Assembly: GCF_000003815.2 (NCBI RefSeq)
Contig: NC_049979.1
Location: 23,417,085 to 23,481,084 of the forward strand
Origin: Branchiostoma floridae
Taxonomy: Eukaryota > Chordata > Leptocardii > Amphioxiformes > Branchiostomatidae
DNA length: 64,000 bases
Direction of reading: 5' to 3'
The notes under the pieces are model-generated. The model was given only the letters and a program-made list of their open reading frames with translations. It was not told where the DNA came from and did not search any database. Made by a program: the position numbers and the translations under genes. This document shows positions 22,701-32,919 of the stretch, in pieces; positions within the stretch are counted from its first letter, which is position 1, and each line of letters opens with the position of its first letter.

Positions 22701-25230
22701 CAGTAAGTTTGTCTTGTCTGCTACTTTGTAGTAATACATGACTTTGTTGGCTCAATAGACTAGAGGTACATGTAGACAGATACCATAAAAAGGGAAATGT
22801 TTGGTATGCCTTAATGTTTACTGTTTTTGCGGCGACCTCATCAAGTTGCTAGTTTTAAAGTTATCCCATAAATTTTTTGTTGTGTCTTCTGCGCGCCCAC
22901 AACCTTGCCTTAAAGCACTAATTCTATAGCAGCCTTGCCCAGTCACTTTAGTGTAGTAGGTGTGAGGCCGTGCACTACCTACGTGTGCATGTATCTTATT
23001 TTCAGACTGATTGTCCATTAACTTAGGTGCTGGTGTTTCCATTATGTCCTATCTATACAACTATAGCCCTACTATTGCATTGAAAACCACTGCAAATACT
23101 CAAATGCTCCCTACGACAAAATTAAATCCCAGTAAACTTAAAGCCTTTCACAGTAGTTCCCATTTGGGGATGTCATCCAGCAACAAAAACATCACCTAAT
23201 CCTGTAATACATCCTTTCTCTGGGAAACTAAGTCCTACTAAGTGTGCAGTCAATCCCCCAATCCTACCTACTGTTGATCTGTTTTAAAGAGGATTCAGTT
23301 AACCTGTACCACTGACTCTTTAAATCTTTGGAGAAAACAGTGCAAGATTTTGTTTTCCCCTGATAATCTACCTTTCTGTCGCTGACTTACAAAATGTACT
23401 TAATGGCCCTTGCAGAGGCTAATCGTAATTCAAACAATAAACATTTGTGCATTACAGAACCATGCAGCTGCAAAGTTTGTGCTTAAAGTTTATTTTTTAG
23501 ATTCTTTGAATCCTCCCTTAAGTACAACATTTAAGCTCATCAAGTCATAACCAGATACAGGACCCACACTTTTGCTTTCCCAGAGTAGTACTTATAGTTA
23601 GAGAATGTACATGTCACAGCCTCAGAGCTGAACTTTCAGCATCCTATACAGGACCCAATCAGCATGTCTTCCCAATTCCCATTGACAGGAAAAAAGTTTT
23701 CTGTCAATTTGTACAAATTTCTGTCATTGACTACAAAACAGCCAACAGAAGGAAGCAGCATATGGCTGGTTGGGTTGGAAAATGATCTTGTCTTAAAGAC
23801 CACTCCGTTGTCTGAGCCTATTTTTTTTTTTTTACCTTTCTGAAATTTTAACCACTGTTTGTCAAGGTTAAAGGAATGTTCTCCAACCTTTTTCATCATA
23901 AGCAGACTTGTGGGGCATATGAAGCAATGGCTATGAGAGTTACATGTAAATATGCATCTGGTGAATGATAGGACTTCATCATGTAGGTGATTAAACATCA
24001 ATGAATAGATTAAGTGCCTAGAGCATAACTACTGTCGCCTATGATGCAGGTTTCTAAACAGGATTGGTGGCAGCCTGGATGAACTGGGACAACAGAACAT
24101 GAGGACTAAAGTCCAGGCAGCTCTGATGAAAAATAGTAAGCACAGGAAACCATCTTTACATTATCTCCTCACAAATTCATAGCCTTTGCCATCATCTCAG
24201 ACTGTTAGGTATGATTAATGACTTTTTCTGCCACATCTGAACTTTTCTTCCTGTCACTTTGACAAATCTGACCTTTGCAGTCATCTTCTCACTCACTCCC
24301 AAAATGAAGTTGCAATGCACTAGTAGCAGCTCTGAACTAAGAGCACACCCCTAATCCACACAACATTCTACAAGCTGGTACACAGCAATCACACCTGACA
24401 ATGGATCCACTGAATTACAGATGTAGAGGGACTGGCTGCTGAGCTGAAATGTGGAACACCGACCATGCAGCTCATCATTGATGGGTTACAACAGCCTCTG
24501 GACTATGATATACGAGCAGGTACTGCTCCAAGCCTTTTTGAATGGTAGACATTGTTGTGTGTAAGTAATATATATGTCAGGGAAGGGACTGTGATTTGGC
24601 ACAGAATCACCAATTGTACCCATAGAGATTGTGATCAGAGTCTCTGTCAACAGAGATTGCAATCAAGATGCTAGGAATGTGTTAGGGTGGTCTAAACATG
24701 GATCTTGAGTTTTAAGTCTACTGATCTCAAGTGACAGATGTCCATCAGGACCTCTACTAGTAGAAGTGCCGATAGTACCAGCTGAGATTCTGATCGTGAT
24801 CTCAGACTGCTGAAATTCTACTGGCGGAATCAGGAATTCTGGCAAATGGCAATTTTTACTCAATGACATATATTTTGACAAAAATGTTGTTTGAATAGGT
24901 ACAGATGATACTGTAATGCAATCAATGCAATGGCAGTCTGTGTTCTTTGCAGAGTTTGAAAAGCCATTGTTCAAGAAAGGTCTGGTGTCCATGAGCGACC
25001 TGAAGACTGGAACCACACTAACGGGACGGGTCACCAACCTGACAGACTTTGGTGCTTTTGTGGACATTGGAGTCGGGAAGGATGGGCTGATTCACAAGAG
25101 CAAGATACGCCCAGACAGACTGAAGGGGAAGAAATGCCTGGGGCCTGGAGACAAGGTGGAAGTGAAAGTGTTGAACGTGGACCCATCTCGAGGCAGGATT
25201 GGCCTGGAGCTGCTTGCCCTCATCGGATAG
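10766..25230 (+). CDS. SRBD1: S1 RNA-binding domain protein SRBD1 (Tex family), 17 exons
   Basis: Exons traced in phase: 10766-11022, 12013-12130, 13049-13187, 13867-13963, 14658-14799, 15434-15639, 16154-16311, 17149-17239, 17599-17706, 20061-20152, 20463-20545, 20679-20785, 21508-21675, 22526-22702, 24050-24135, 24421-24519 and 24953-25230. All have GT-AG ends; total 2406 nt, 801 residues. The order matches bacterial Tex: N-terminal helical core with [16 protein letters not shown] and [13 protein letters not shown], a YqgF/RNase H-like fold starting [15 protein letters not shown] (about 354) with [12 protein letters not shown], helix-hairpin-helix motifs (about 533-589, [15 protein letters not shown]), and a C-terminal S1 domain (about 729-798, [24 protein letters not shown]). 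A lysine-rich insert (about 589-640) resembles a nuclear localisation signal. Tex proteins bind RNA and act in transcription; the animal protein is little studied. Human SRBD1 is longer (about 995), so more N-terminus may lie upstream of 10766. Confidence 0.94.
11057..11221. mobile_element. MITE, CTCCAAGCAG family, copy 1 (SRBD1 intron 1)
   Basis: The ends CTCCAAGCAG and CTGCTTGGAG are inverted repeats. The interior TTGGCCAAGGAGTGTAGTC is shared with the copies at 39693-39910 and 56155-56319. It is short and non-coding. Confidence 0.7.
11232..11436. repeat. Imperfect inverted repeat in SRBD1 intron 1
   Basis: The arm at 11232-11300 (CAGAGACCAGAACGCATGTG at its outer end) is complementary, with a few mismatches, to 11366-11436 (ending CACATGCGTTCTGATCTCTG). 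The loop is about 65 bp. It looks like a MITE or an inverted duplication and abuts the preceding element. Confidence 0.75.
12772..12812. repeat. Short telomere-like TTAGGG-rich tract
   Basis: TTAGGG occurs several times in a degenerate context (for example GGGTTTAGGGTTAGAG). It is too short and imperfect to be more than a minor interstitial tract. Confidence 0.45.
13414..13545. mobile_element. Small palindromic MITE-like element (SRBD1 intron 3)
   Basis: The arm 13414-13460 (TGAATAAAGAG at its start, TTTATTCTCACCAA at its inner end) is the imperfect reverse complement of 13498-13545 (GGTGAGAATAAAG to CTCTTTATTCA). The loop is about 37 bp and there is no coding capacity. Confidence 0.7.
14962..15245 (+). 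mobile_element. tRNA-derived SINE (SRBD1 intron 5)
   Basis: A tRNA-like head has an A-box-like GGTAGTCTTGTGG near 14970 and a B-box-like GGTTCTGGGTTGGAATCAC near 15010. The body contains CCCTTGGGAAATGGCAATTT, GGGACGTTATCTCGGATGG and GAGCATGTTAAAGATCC. A second copy of the same body lies inverted at 15905-16135. Ends and target duplications are not clear. Confidence 0.65.
15905..16135 (-). mobile_element. tRNA-derived SINE, minus strand (SRBD1 intron 6)
   Basis: Read on the minus strand it has a tRNA-like head with GGTTCTGGGTTCAAACCCC (B box), then a body with CCCTTGGGAAAGGCACTATA and GAGCATGTTAAAGAACAT shared with the SINE at 14962-15245. It ends about 20 bp before the exon at 16154, so it contributes sequence right at the branch-point region of that exon. 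Confidence 0.65.
16217..16590 (+). repeat. Triplicated exon-intron boundary of SRBD1 exon 7
   Basis: Three copies of a 139-bp unit start at 16217, 16356 and 16495. Each contains the 3' part of exon 7, encoding PPVRGR(V/A)[15 protein letters not shown], plus a donor-like (A)CAG/GTGAGA or CAG/GTGGGA and about 45 bp of CTCACT-rich intron. Copy 1 is the exon used in the main gene model. Copies 2 and 3 are nearly identical to each other and differ from copy 1 by several, partly silent, changes. Pyrimidine-rich sequence ending CTGCTGCAG precedes copies 2 and 3 and could act as an acceptor, but joining them to the phase-1 end of copy 1 breaks the frame. I therefore treat them as non-coding relics. 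Confidence 0.9.
16591..16745. repeat. CTCACT-type simple repeat (SRBD1 intron 7)
   Basis: A run of CACT/CTCACT repeats with some interruptions follows the third exon-7 copy. Open frames rich in Thr, His, Ser and Leu across it are artefacts. Confidence 0.9.
18876..19950. mobile_element. About 1.1-kb non-autonomous element with TA target site (SRBD1 intron 9)
   Basis: The termini CCTCCATGAAAT and ATTTCATGGAGG are inverted repeats, each bordered outside by TA (18874-18875 and 19951-19952), as expected for Tc1/mariner-type insertion. The interior of about 1 kb has only short frames and no recognisable transposase. It accounts for most of the unusually long intron between exons 9 and 10. Confidence 0.6.
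20562..20628. repeat. C-rich tract plus (AC) run filling a 133-bp SRBD1 intron
   Basis: Intron 11 (20546-20678) is dominated by runs of 5-9 C separated by single A, then CACACACACACA. The complementary strand has four or more G runs and could form a G-quadruplex. Confidence 0.9.
21724..21931 (+). mobile_element. MITE, CTGTAAATGC family, copy 1 (SRBD1 intron 13)
   Basis: The ends CTGTAAATGCA and TGCATTTACAG are inverted repeats, with TA outside the left end. The interior has blocks such as TTCACGGTGGATT, TTCGCGGTGA and CCGCGAAAA. The same element occurs in opposite orientation at 32429-32634. Worn fragments are seen near 36305-36530, 38945-39295, 41140-41320 and 44280-44430. Confidence 0.75.
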
Positions 25231-25390
25231 ATAAAACTGTGAATTCCGCTGCATGTTACAGCACTTTTTCAGACATTACAAGTGGTAACACTGCAGAAAA
25301 CCAACATTCCTGGTTATAATTTCCTGTTCTATACAGACTGCAACAGAGACACTGCACCAGCAAGTGTCACATATTGCTATGTTTAACTAG

Positions 25391-25396
25391 AATAAA
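25391..25396 (+). terminator. Polyadenylation signal of SRBD1
   Basis: AATAAA lies about 160 bp past the SRBD1 stop codon. Confidence 0.5.
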
Positions 25397-25837
25397 TATC
25401 CCTTCAGATTTGTTCTCATAGTGACATGTTGTTGACTCATTCCTGATCATTGATTCTTCTTTACTACTGCTCAGCCTGACAGATAGAATGTTTATTGAAT
25501 TTTTTTGTTATTCCAGTAATACAGGAGAAAGGTTTTCCCTCCCTGACATGTCCCTTGTGTTATCCAGTTTGATTGGTTAAATCAATCACAAAAACTGGCC
25601 CAAATCCCAGTCATGCTGTTTAAGGAAACATGAACCTCACTGAGGTCAGGGCTCATGATGACAATTTATGTCCCCTTGTCACATCAGTCTGACCTCTGAT
25701 CATACTGTAGTCACTGGTGCATATATCTTAGTCTTGACTCTGACTTTGCTGCATATATCTTCATCTTGTCCTTGGTATGGGGTACATATTGAGCTGTCAT
25801 ATATCCTTAGTCTTAAATCTGTGTTAAGTAAGTCAGT

Positions 25838-26161
25838 GCAATGGCCGGAACCTGTGCAATTGCAGAGGTGGTAGAGTGTTCGCCTTGCCTTTGGCAGGTC
25901 ATGAGTTCGATCTCTGGCGGAGTCATACCAAAGACTTTAAAAATGGTACATTCTGTTTTCTCTGCTTATCGCTCAGCTGCCCCCTCAGCATTCGGGAAAG
26001 AGTATGGTAGTTGAACACACAAACTACTGCCAGAGGACTAGCCCCCTGCTGTAGTGATTGCACAAAGTTGTGTGGCCCAGGGCTACTGAAAAAAGGTGGG
26101 TGCCGCCTTATTATGCACCATCTGGTGTGGGAAGGACTTTAACTTTTAACTTCAACTTAGC
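25838..26161 (+). mobile_element. tRNA-derived SINE with target-site duplication
   Basis: The tRNA-like head has A box TGGTAGAGTG and B box AGTTCGATCTC. The body is about 250 bp, followed by a tail of CTTTAACTTTTAACTTCAAC repeats. The 8-bp direct repeat AAGTCAGT flanks it (25830-25837 and 26162-26169), supporting insertion by retrotransposition. It may belong to the SINE family described from Branchiostoma floridae, but I have not compared sequences. It lies between SRBD1 and the TIR-Death gene. Confidence 0.85.
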
Positions 26162-26169
26162 AAGTCAGT

Positions 26170-27007
26170 ACACAGTTTTTGTGTCCCCACAATTACATTC
26201 GGGTTCCTATATCTTGCAGCTTTTCCAGTTGCAATTTGAAACAGGATAAAGAAGGGATGAGGAATGATTTTTTTGCCTCCAGGTATCTTGATGAAAGGTA
26301 ATGGTATTTGAATTATGCAAAGTTAAGACGTGATTTGCATAATTAATGACTTATATTTGGATAATGTTAAATGAGAAAAGCTAAATACTCCTTACACCTG
26401 GCTCATGAGAAACATTAAATAGGTGCAAATAATGCAAATCATAAAGTTAACTAATTTGCATAATCAATGACAAAATTGTATTATACATTAATGGTGGATG
26501 ATGGAAGATTCATACACCTTACTTAGATAAAGGTGAATGTCATTTGTATAAAAATCTGCGAAAAGTTTGAGGGCACCCATGCCATCCAATGTTTAATGGA
26601 ATAGCCCAGTGACATCAGGTGCGACTGGGGGTGTGACACAGCAGCAGTGGAAAGTCCCTAGTTGGGGATTCCCCCACGCGGAAGTGATGACGCGACGTGT
26701 GCCAATACATTTACCGTTATCACCCCCTCCATTGGATAGCGTCTGGTGACCAAATTATACACCGATTCATCTATGGATAATTTAGACACATAGAATTTTT
26801 GAATATAATATAGATATTTTTCTTGATTCTGAGTGCTTGGAGGAAAAGTGCACAATGTCAGTGCTAAATGATACAAACATAATGCAAAACTGGGACTACT
26901 GACGAGAAGGAACAGCGCTTCAAAATGGCGGACATGTATGGAAAGTGCGTGTCTTGTTGGACCTTATCCTAACTTTTCCAAGGGTTTGGAAACGACCAGA
27001 ACCACCA
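26170..27007. other. Intergenic region and probable promoter of the TIR-Death gene
   Basis: AT-rich and gene-free to about 26600. Closer to the gene, AAAATGGCGGAC at about 26921-26932 resembles a YY1-type initiator element. Its ATG opens a 15-codon upstream frame that ends TAA before the main start at 27008. Confidence 0.4.
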
Positions 27008-30000
27008 ATGCAGAGGCAGGACATACAGGAAGGTGAGAGGCAGCGATGTAGACAATATTTAACTCGAGTGTAGGTGTAGAAGTGCTACGTTGGTCATTGG
27101 AAAACCTTTCATGGGCACAGTTTTAGAAACGAAATCATGTCGCATCACGGTTTCACAAGTACACTTTCACTTGGAAAGTAGAGGCGCACTTAAACTTAGC
27201 TTAATGATTACAGCCTGGATTTGTTTGTCTTACTAAGCTGGGTTACTGTTAAAGAGAAGTAAACATATATACTTTTGGTAATGTTGTTGACAGTACGCCT
27301 CATCCATGCTGGGGAGGACCAGGAGGCCCTTCTGAAACCTCTGGCCACAGCGATTGAGAAATACTTGAAACAACAGGACTTGGTCACGTACGAAACATTC
27401 ACCACACATGATGCAGGTAAATACATAGCTACATATATAACGTTATACAATGTAGGTAATTGTAAGTTATGTCATGTAAACATGAAGGGTGTGTTACAGA
27501 AGATCTTAACGTTATCTTCCAATTCCAAATGTACTTCAGAAAAGCTCCTTGAGGTAGTGCAGAATATCCACAGAAAACCAACAGCTTGTCAGCCACACAG
27601 AAAGTCAGTGGTTTGAGGCTAGGGAAATCTCTAGACATACAGTCAAACCTGTATTAGGGGCCACCTCTACAGAGGGGCCACCTGTCCATAGTGGCCACTT
27701 TTTGTCGGTCCCTTTGGTATTTTATCTACAAGTTACCACCTCTATACAGAGGCCACCTGTCTATAGTGGCCAAATTTGTCCAGTCCCTTGAGTGGCCGCT
27801 ATAGACAGGTTTGACTGTATAATGTTACAGATGAGGTTTAGCTTTGCTGAGTGAGGTAGACACTTTTCCTGTCAATAACACTTTTTTGGTACTATTGACA
27901 GGGTGTTCCAGTCAATAGCCATGACAACTTACTATGAGTAATGTTGTAACAAGAGTTGACAAGACCTACCCCTTGTTTCTCAAGATCAACATATTGAATT
28001 TGTCCAGGGTCAGAATCTGTTAGTGAGAAAGTTGCAGAGGCCATCAGAGATGCCAAAGGGAAGAAGATCCCTTCAGCTGTGATCATCAGCAAGAAGTTTC
28101 TAAGCACGCTCTTCCTGAATAAGAACAAGGACCAATTGATAGGTAACTAAAACATGGCACATGCAACTTACACATTTCTATAACATCTACGAGTCTTTAA
28201 TTTATGATTTTCAAAAAGCAAGCACTATATGATGCTGACTGATATATGTAACATTACTAATGGATTAATGCTGTCCATCTGTATTTACAACATAAATGAG
28301 AGTAGTTCAAAGGTTAGAGACCCTGCCTCTGGACCTGTTTAGGGCTTTCGAACTCCGGCTGTGTCGCTCACCAGAAGTGCACACTACTGGAAAGGGTTGC
28401 AGTCATTAGGGATGGGCAATTGGGCCACTATTCATTGTATACATTGTACTTGTCGAAAAGACCTAAGTGAATTTCTATATATATGAATGCTGTACGTATT
28501 GTCTTCTTTGTCATAACTGATGGAAGATTAGCTCTTTAGTAAGCTGAACTGGTTGAAATTACTATGTTTTCATTGAAACTTCATACAGCTGTAAAGTAAA
28601 TAAAATGGTTTACTGTATCTTTATGTTCCCTTTGCAGAGTTGCTAGTAGATGATCACAGCTACAGTGTACTTGTGCCCATCTGGCTGGGTGTTGATGAGG
28701 AGGAGATCAAACGTTACAGCAGTCGGCTGGCCAGCAAGCGTCCTGTCAGAGGGGAACATTACACACCACACAGCCACAACTTTCAGATCCTTGCTGAAAC
28801 TTTGGTTATGGCATGGCTTGGTATGAACAAGTTACAACTACTTAGTCTTAGATGTAGTTGCAACTTTGAATTAAGTTCCTGCCAAAATGAATAGATTTAC
28901 AGTTTTGCAAATGTACTCTTGTCTTCTAAGATATTATGATAGTTGTGTAATTATGTTTCTGGTGTAATTGACTGTTATTCATTGTTTTGCTTATTCTACC
29001 TGTCTTCAGGAAAGTACATCCCATCTGAAGGTGATGACTCCATAGCAGGTAGGTGAACTAAACTGCTAGATTTTTCTTTGGAATGGTTTATTACTGCTTT
29101 GCCAACTTTGTGTAGGACCTTAATGGTTTTCTGTCAAGGAATCAGGAACAGCAACATTATTTTGTGATCTACTGCTTTACAGAGAATCATCCGGAACATC
29201 TGAGAAGCCGGGAACCTGTGGAATCAGAGGACCCATCTAGTGTGGAGGAGCAGCCAGTCATAGATGTGTCTGGTGAGGACACTGTGGACACCCGGCCATC
29301 TGACCTACCCAGGGAAACAGCTACCAACACGGAGGGTAGACCTGCAAACCTACAGCAAGAAGAGAATGAGTCAGCCTCCTGTGCTGCGGCCATGGCTGGG
29401 AGTGGGCTACACACAAACTATGCAGAAGGACTGGACAAGTTGGACATCAGTGGTTTGTGGTCACTTCAGAGCTATCTTTATACTCATTGAGAAGGAATTG
29501 TAGGTCATCAATGATTATTCCATGGAAATTGGCTAATACTAAAGCCCGACCCACTTCCACAAAACCAGAATGCAAAAAAGTATAAATGGAAATATTTGAC
29601 AGAAATGCAGCCTTTCTCTTATGGTCAAACTGCTAATTGTCATGATGTCATTGGTTGAACTGCTATTTGTGATGGACAGTCAAAATCGGTCTACAATGAA
29701 GGCAAAAGCAACATATTACAGACTTTGAAATTGATGGCTTAGATTTCAGCACCACGGACAAGGCCCGTATAGAATCCTGTTTGCCAGCTACACCAGCAGA
29801 TTTCTTTCATTGTTAATGAGGAGATAACTTCAGTCTGTTTTGTGAATATCTACAGGTTCACAACTTTAACTAACAACTTTCCTTTGGTTCTTTCATTCAA
29901 GAGGAAGGAGCAAAGAAAGGTGATGGAGCAGGAGCGGACCCAACTCAGCCACACCCATCAGATTTGCCCAATGAGGCAGCTGCTAGTGGTGAAGCCAGGC

Positions 30001-31487
30001 TAGCAAACCAGCAGCAGGAGGAGGAAGGAGACTCCAGCTGTAGTGATAAAGCTATAGGAGCAGGAGGATGTCACATGGACCCAGAGAAGGGCTTATCATA
30101 CCTGAACCGAGATGGTGAGAAAGACTCTTGCTATGAAACTTACTATTTCCTGTGTTTTTTTATAAAGGAAACTAACTATGGTTTGAGCTTCCTCTTGTTA
30201 TTAACAATAGGTAAGATGAATACATGTACTTTTTTTACAGCTGAGGATTCATGCCATGGGTCCCAAGGAGTGCCGTCAATGGGCTCAAGGAATGCAGCTA
30301 CAGCCTGTGCACCTGCAGCAGCAGCTACAAGACAACCTGCTGCACCCATAGCTGGTGGGGAGGCTTCTGCACCTACTGTTCCTGCTGGACCTGCAGCTGC
30401 AGGAGAACAAGTCCAGGCACGCAGTGCACCTGGGAAACCAGACAAACCAAAGCCAGCAAACATTCCAATAGGTGGCCCTCTGAATGACTCAACTGACAAA
30501 GAGCTCAAATCGGTAAATCCTGCTTTCATGTCTGTTGACAACAACTCTGAACACTTGTTCTGCTGATTGTTAACAACATTCCAAATCGCACATGCTGGTA
30601 GACAATAATGTTTTGGAGATGGAACACACAGAGATATATAGTGATGCTCTATTAATTTATAGAAGCTTAGTTCACAAATTTGTAAATTGCTTGTAAAACT
30701 AGAAGTCTGTGATGCACAAACTAAAATCCTTCAGAGAAACCTATCAACATTTAGTTGAAGAAATACAATAGTGTTTGTACTTATTGCAGCCTATTCCTGT
30801 GAATGGCCATGACAACAAGGAACACAGGTGTCCTACATCTGAAGGTAAGACCCTTCTCAGGTGTTGATGCCATTATTTTTGTGCAGACTGTGGTGCCGTT
30901 GCAAAATCTGCTCTAACAAGAGCATAATCTGGTGGAAACGTGCAGGAACTGCAATAGCAACTCAGTCTGCATTTAATTCTTGTTGACACCAGATTATCAT
31001 CCAGAGTAGATTTTACATTACTAGAGTTTGGAAATTGGTCTCATATTGAAGTTTACATTATCACTAGTCTGGTAGCAAACTATGGATGTTAACTGGAAGT
31101 GTTACATGTGTCTGTTTCTATACAGGAATCGTTCCTCCAAATGCCTTTTATGTCGGCACCAGTGACCCATCCCAGGACACCCCCAGCCCACCCCAGGACC
31201 CACAGGCAGAGTACATGGTTGATCTGGGTCAAGATATCCTTGATGACCTGAAAATGAAGCTTGACCCTCAGATGCCACTCATAAAGAATTGGCGCAACTT
31301 TGGAAGCAGGAATGGACTCAAGAATCAAGATTTGAACTACATCGACTACTGCGCTAGACAAGGACAAAGTCCTACAGTGGCAATTTTCCAGAAGTTGTCA
31401 CACTTGACTATCAAAAAGTTCAAAGAAGACTGTAAGTTTTACAAACGGATGGATGTACTGGAGGTGATGAAGAGGCATGGCTACTGA
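27008..31487 (+). CDS. TIR domain - linker - Death domain protein, 10 exons
   Basis: Exons traced in phase: 27008-27032, 27294-27416, 28008-28142, 28638-28820, 29010-29048, 29183-29449, 29902-30114, 30241-30512, 30790-30844 and 31126-31487 (1674 nt, 557 residues). The start MQRQDIQEV is the only ATG in frame in exon 1. Residues about 9-150 form a TIR domain: VRLIHAGEDQEALLKPLA (strand A/box 1 region), KKIPSAVIISKKFLS, and VPIWLGVDEEEIKRYSSRLA, the last being characteristic of bacterial-type TIR_2 domains. Residues about 160-465 are a Pro/Ala/Glu/Ser-rich linker with an internal repeat. Residues about 469-557 form a Death domain: DILDDLKMKLD, NWRNFGSRNGLKNQDLNYI, QSPTVAIFQKL, YKRMDVLEVMKRHGY. 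No signal peptide or membrane segment is seen, so it is likely a cytosolic adaptor or sensor in innate immune or cell-death signalling; that role is inferred. The last donor of exon 6 (A/GTGGTT) is weak, so that junction is least certain. Confidence 0.86.
27640..27817. mobile_element. MITE, CAGTCAAACCTGT family (TIR-Death intron 2)
   Basis: CAGTCAAACCTGTATTAGG and its inverted counterpart CTATAGACAGGTTTGACTG form the ends, each flanked by TA (Tc1/mariner-type target). Interior GGCCACCTGTCTATAGTGGCC-like subrepeats are present. Relatives lie at 36022-36239 and, degraded, near 14270-14450 and 58850-58885. Confidence 0.8.
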
Positions 31488-32305
31488 CTTCAGTACTGTA
31501 GCTTAATCCTGAAAATTGTAAAGCAACATGCCCCTTTATTACTGTTCAGAACTCTCATATCAGAGTCTTACTCTGGAAGAATATTAGAGAGGATTAGATT
31601 GGGTTAGCAATTGTAGTTGGAGAAAAAAATCATTGTGACTGAAAATTAAGAGAATTTATTTGAAAATTGAGAGAATTTATTTGAAAACAAGTGTTCTCAT
31701 GACACTAACTTCTGTGAAGTAATTATTGTGTGATCATGGTGTTTGCTACCCAAAATTCAAATCCATCCAAACACCCCTTGGAGGTCACTGACATCTTTCA
31801 TGGAGTAATAATTACACCAACATTTGTGCTGAGAAAAAAGCATCTGCTTCTGGTGATTTAATTCCATTATTTCTGTGGCCCATTCCTTTGAACTATTACA
31901 CAATGCTACTTAGACTAGCTAGATGATCTCCCACCACTTTGCATATGCTGTTCAACAGCTTGTTTGTGATTATTTTATGTTACTAATACTAGAGGAGACT
32001 TGCTCATTTGTTATTGTTCTTAGATGCTCTTAGTTAATGTTGGGAACATCCTAATTAGAATAGTCAATTGTCCTATTTTGTAAAGGGTATTCATGGGGGT
32101 TGTTAGAATGAAATTTGAATATATGTTTTGACAATTATGTTCAAGGCATTCTGTGTATCTTAGTATTTCACGTTCATTCTCTCATTTTATCTGTTATTTC
32201 ATGATTTCATTGCAAACTTTGTATAATGTACATGTACGTGTACATTTGGACATTTGAATATACTGTTCTTTTTGTCAAGTACATATATTTGCTGTCTATT
32301 ATGCT

Positions 32306-32311
32306 AATAAA
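32306..32311 (+). terminator. Polyadenylation signal of the TIR-Death gene
   Basis: AATAAA about 820 bp after the stop codon; the intervening AT-rich sequence shows no other gene and fits a long 3' UTR. Confidence 0.4.
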
Positions 32312-32428
32312 ACTTGCTGCTAAGGCCTAGCAAAAGGCAAGTTGTGTTTCCAGTTACGGTCCTGAAAAAAATGGGTTGGTATGTATAGTTATTCTATTAT
32401 TTTCCTTTTTAGATCTCAGCCAAAGTTA

Positions 32429-32634
32429 CTGTCGATGCATTTAAGTTCACGGAGATTTAATTTCGCAGTAGCACTAGCAGGAAAATGGACTGTGGTTTTA
32501 ATTTCACGGTAGCACCATGCACTGTAGTCTCTTACTGTTATGGAAAATATTAGCGGTGGTTTTAAATTCACGGTGAAGCGACTGCCGCGAAAACCGCGAA
32601 CATCAAACCACCGCAAAAATTTCTGCATTTACAG
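32429..32634 (-). mobile_element. MITE, CTGTAAATGC family, copy 2 (inverted)
   Basis: This is the reverse complement, with substitutions, of the element at 21724-21931. The right end TGCATTTACAG is intact and followed by TA; the left end is worn (CTGTCGATGCATTT). Confidence 0.75.
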
Positions 32635-32919
32635 TATCCGACAAATACAGAAAATAGCACTGAAATGCATCTAGCACTGGCCAGAAAGTATTGCAAGAAG
32701 ACAACAAGTGTATACAGCCCAGACCATACACAACCCTCATTCATTCATCAATTTATTCATTCATCTATCCATTCATACATACATGCATGCATGCATTCAT
32801 TCATAGTTTAGATGTACTCATTAGGCCTGGCCCAGTCCAATAAAGTGAGCACCTGACACCCCTTTTCCCGTCGTGGGTTCGACCATTACGCAACTTTCGA
32901 TCCCATAAGACATTTCGGA

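Noticed and set aside
25838-26161. A genuine tRNA gene from the A/B boxes
   Set aside because: The head does not fold into a full cloverleaf by eye and is followed by a SINE body, tail and target duplication.
30176-30544. 122-codon minus-strand frame in the TIR-Death gene
   Set aside because: Antisense of the Ala/Pro-rich exon 8; the plus-strand reading is joined in phase to both neighbours.
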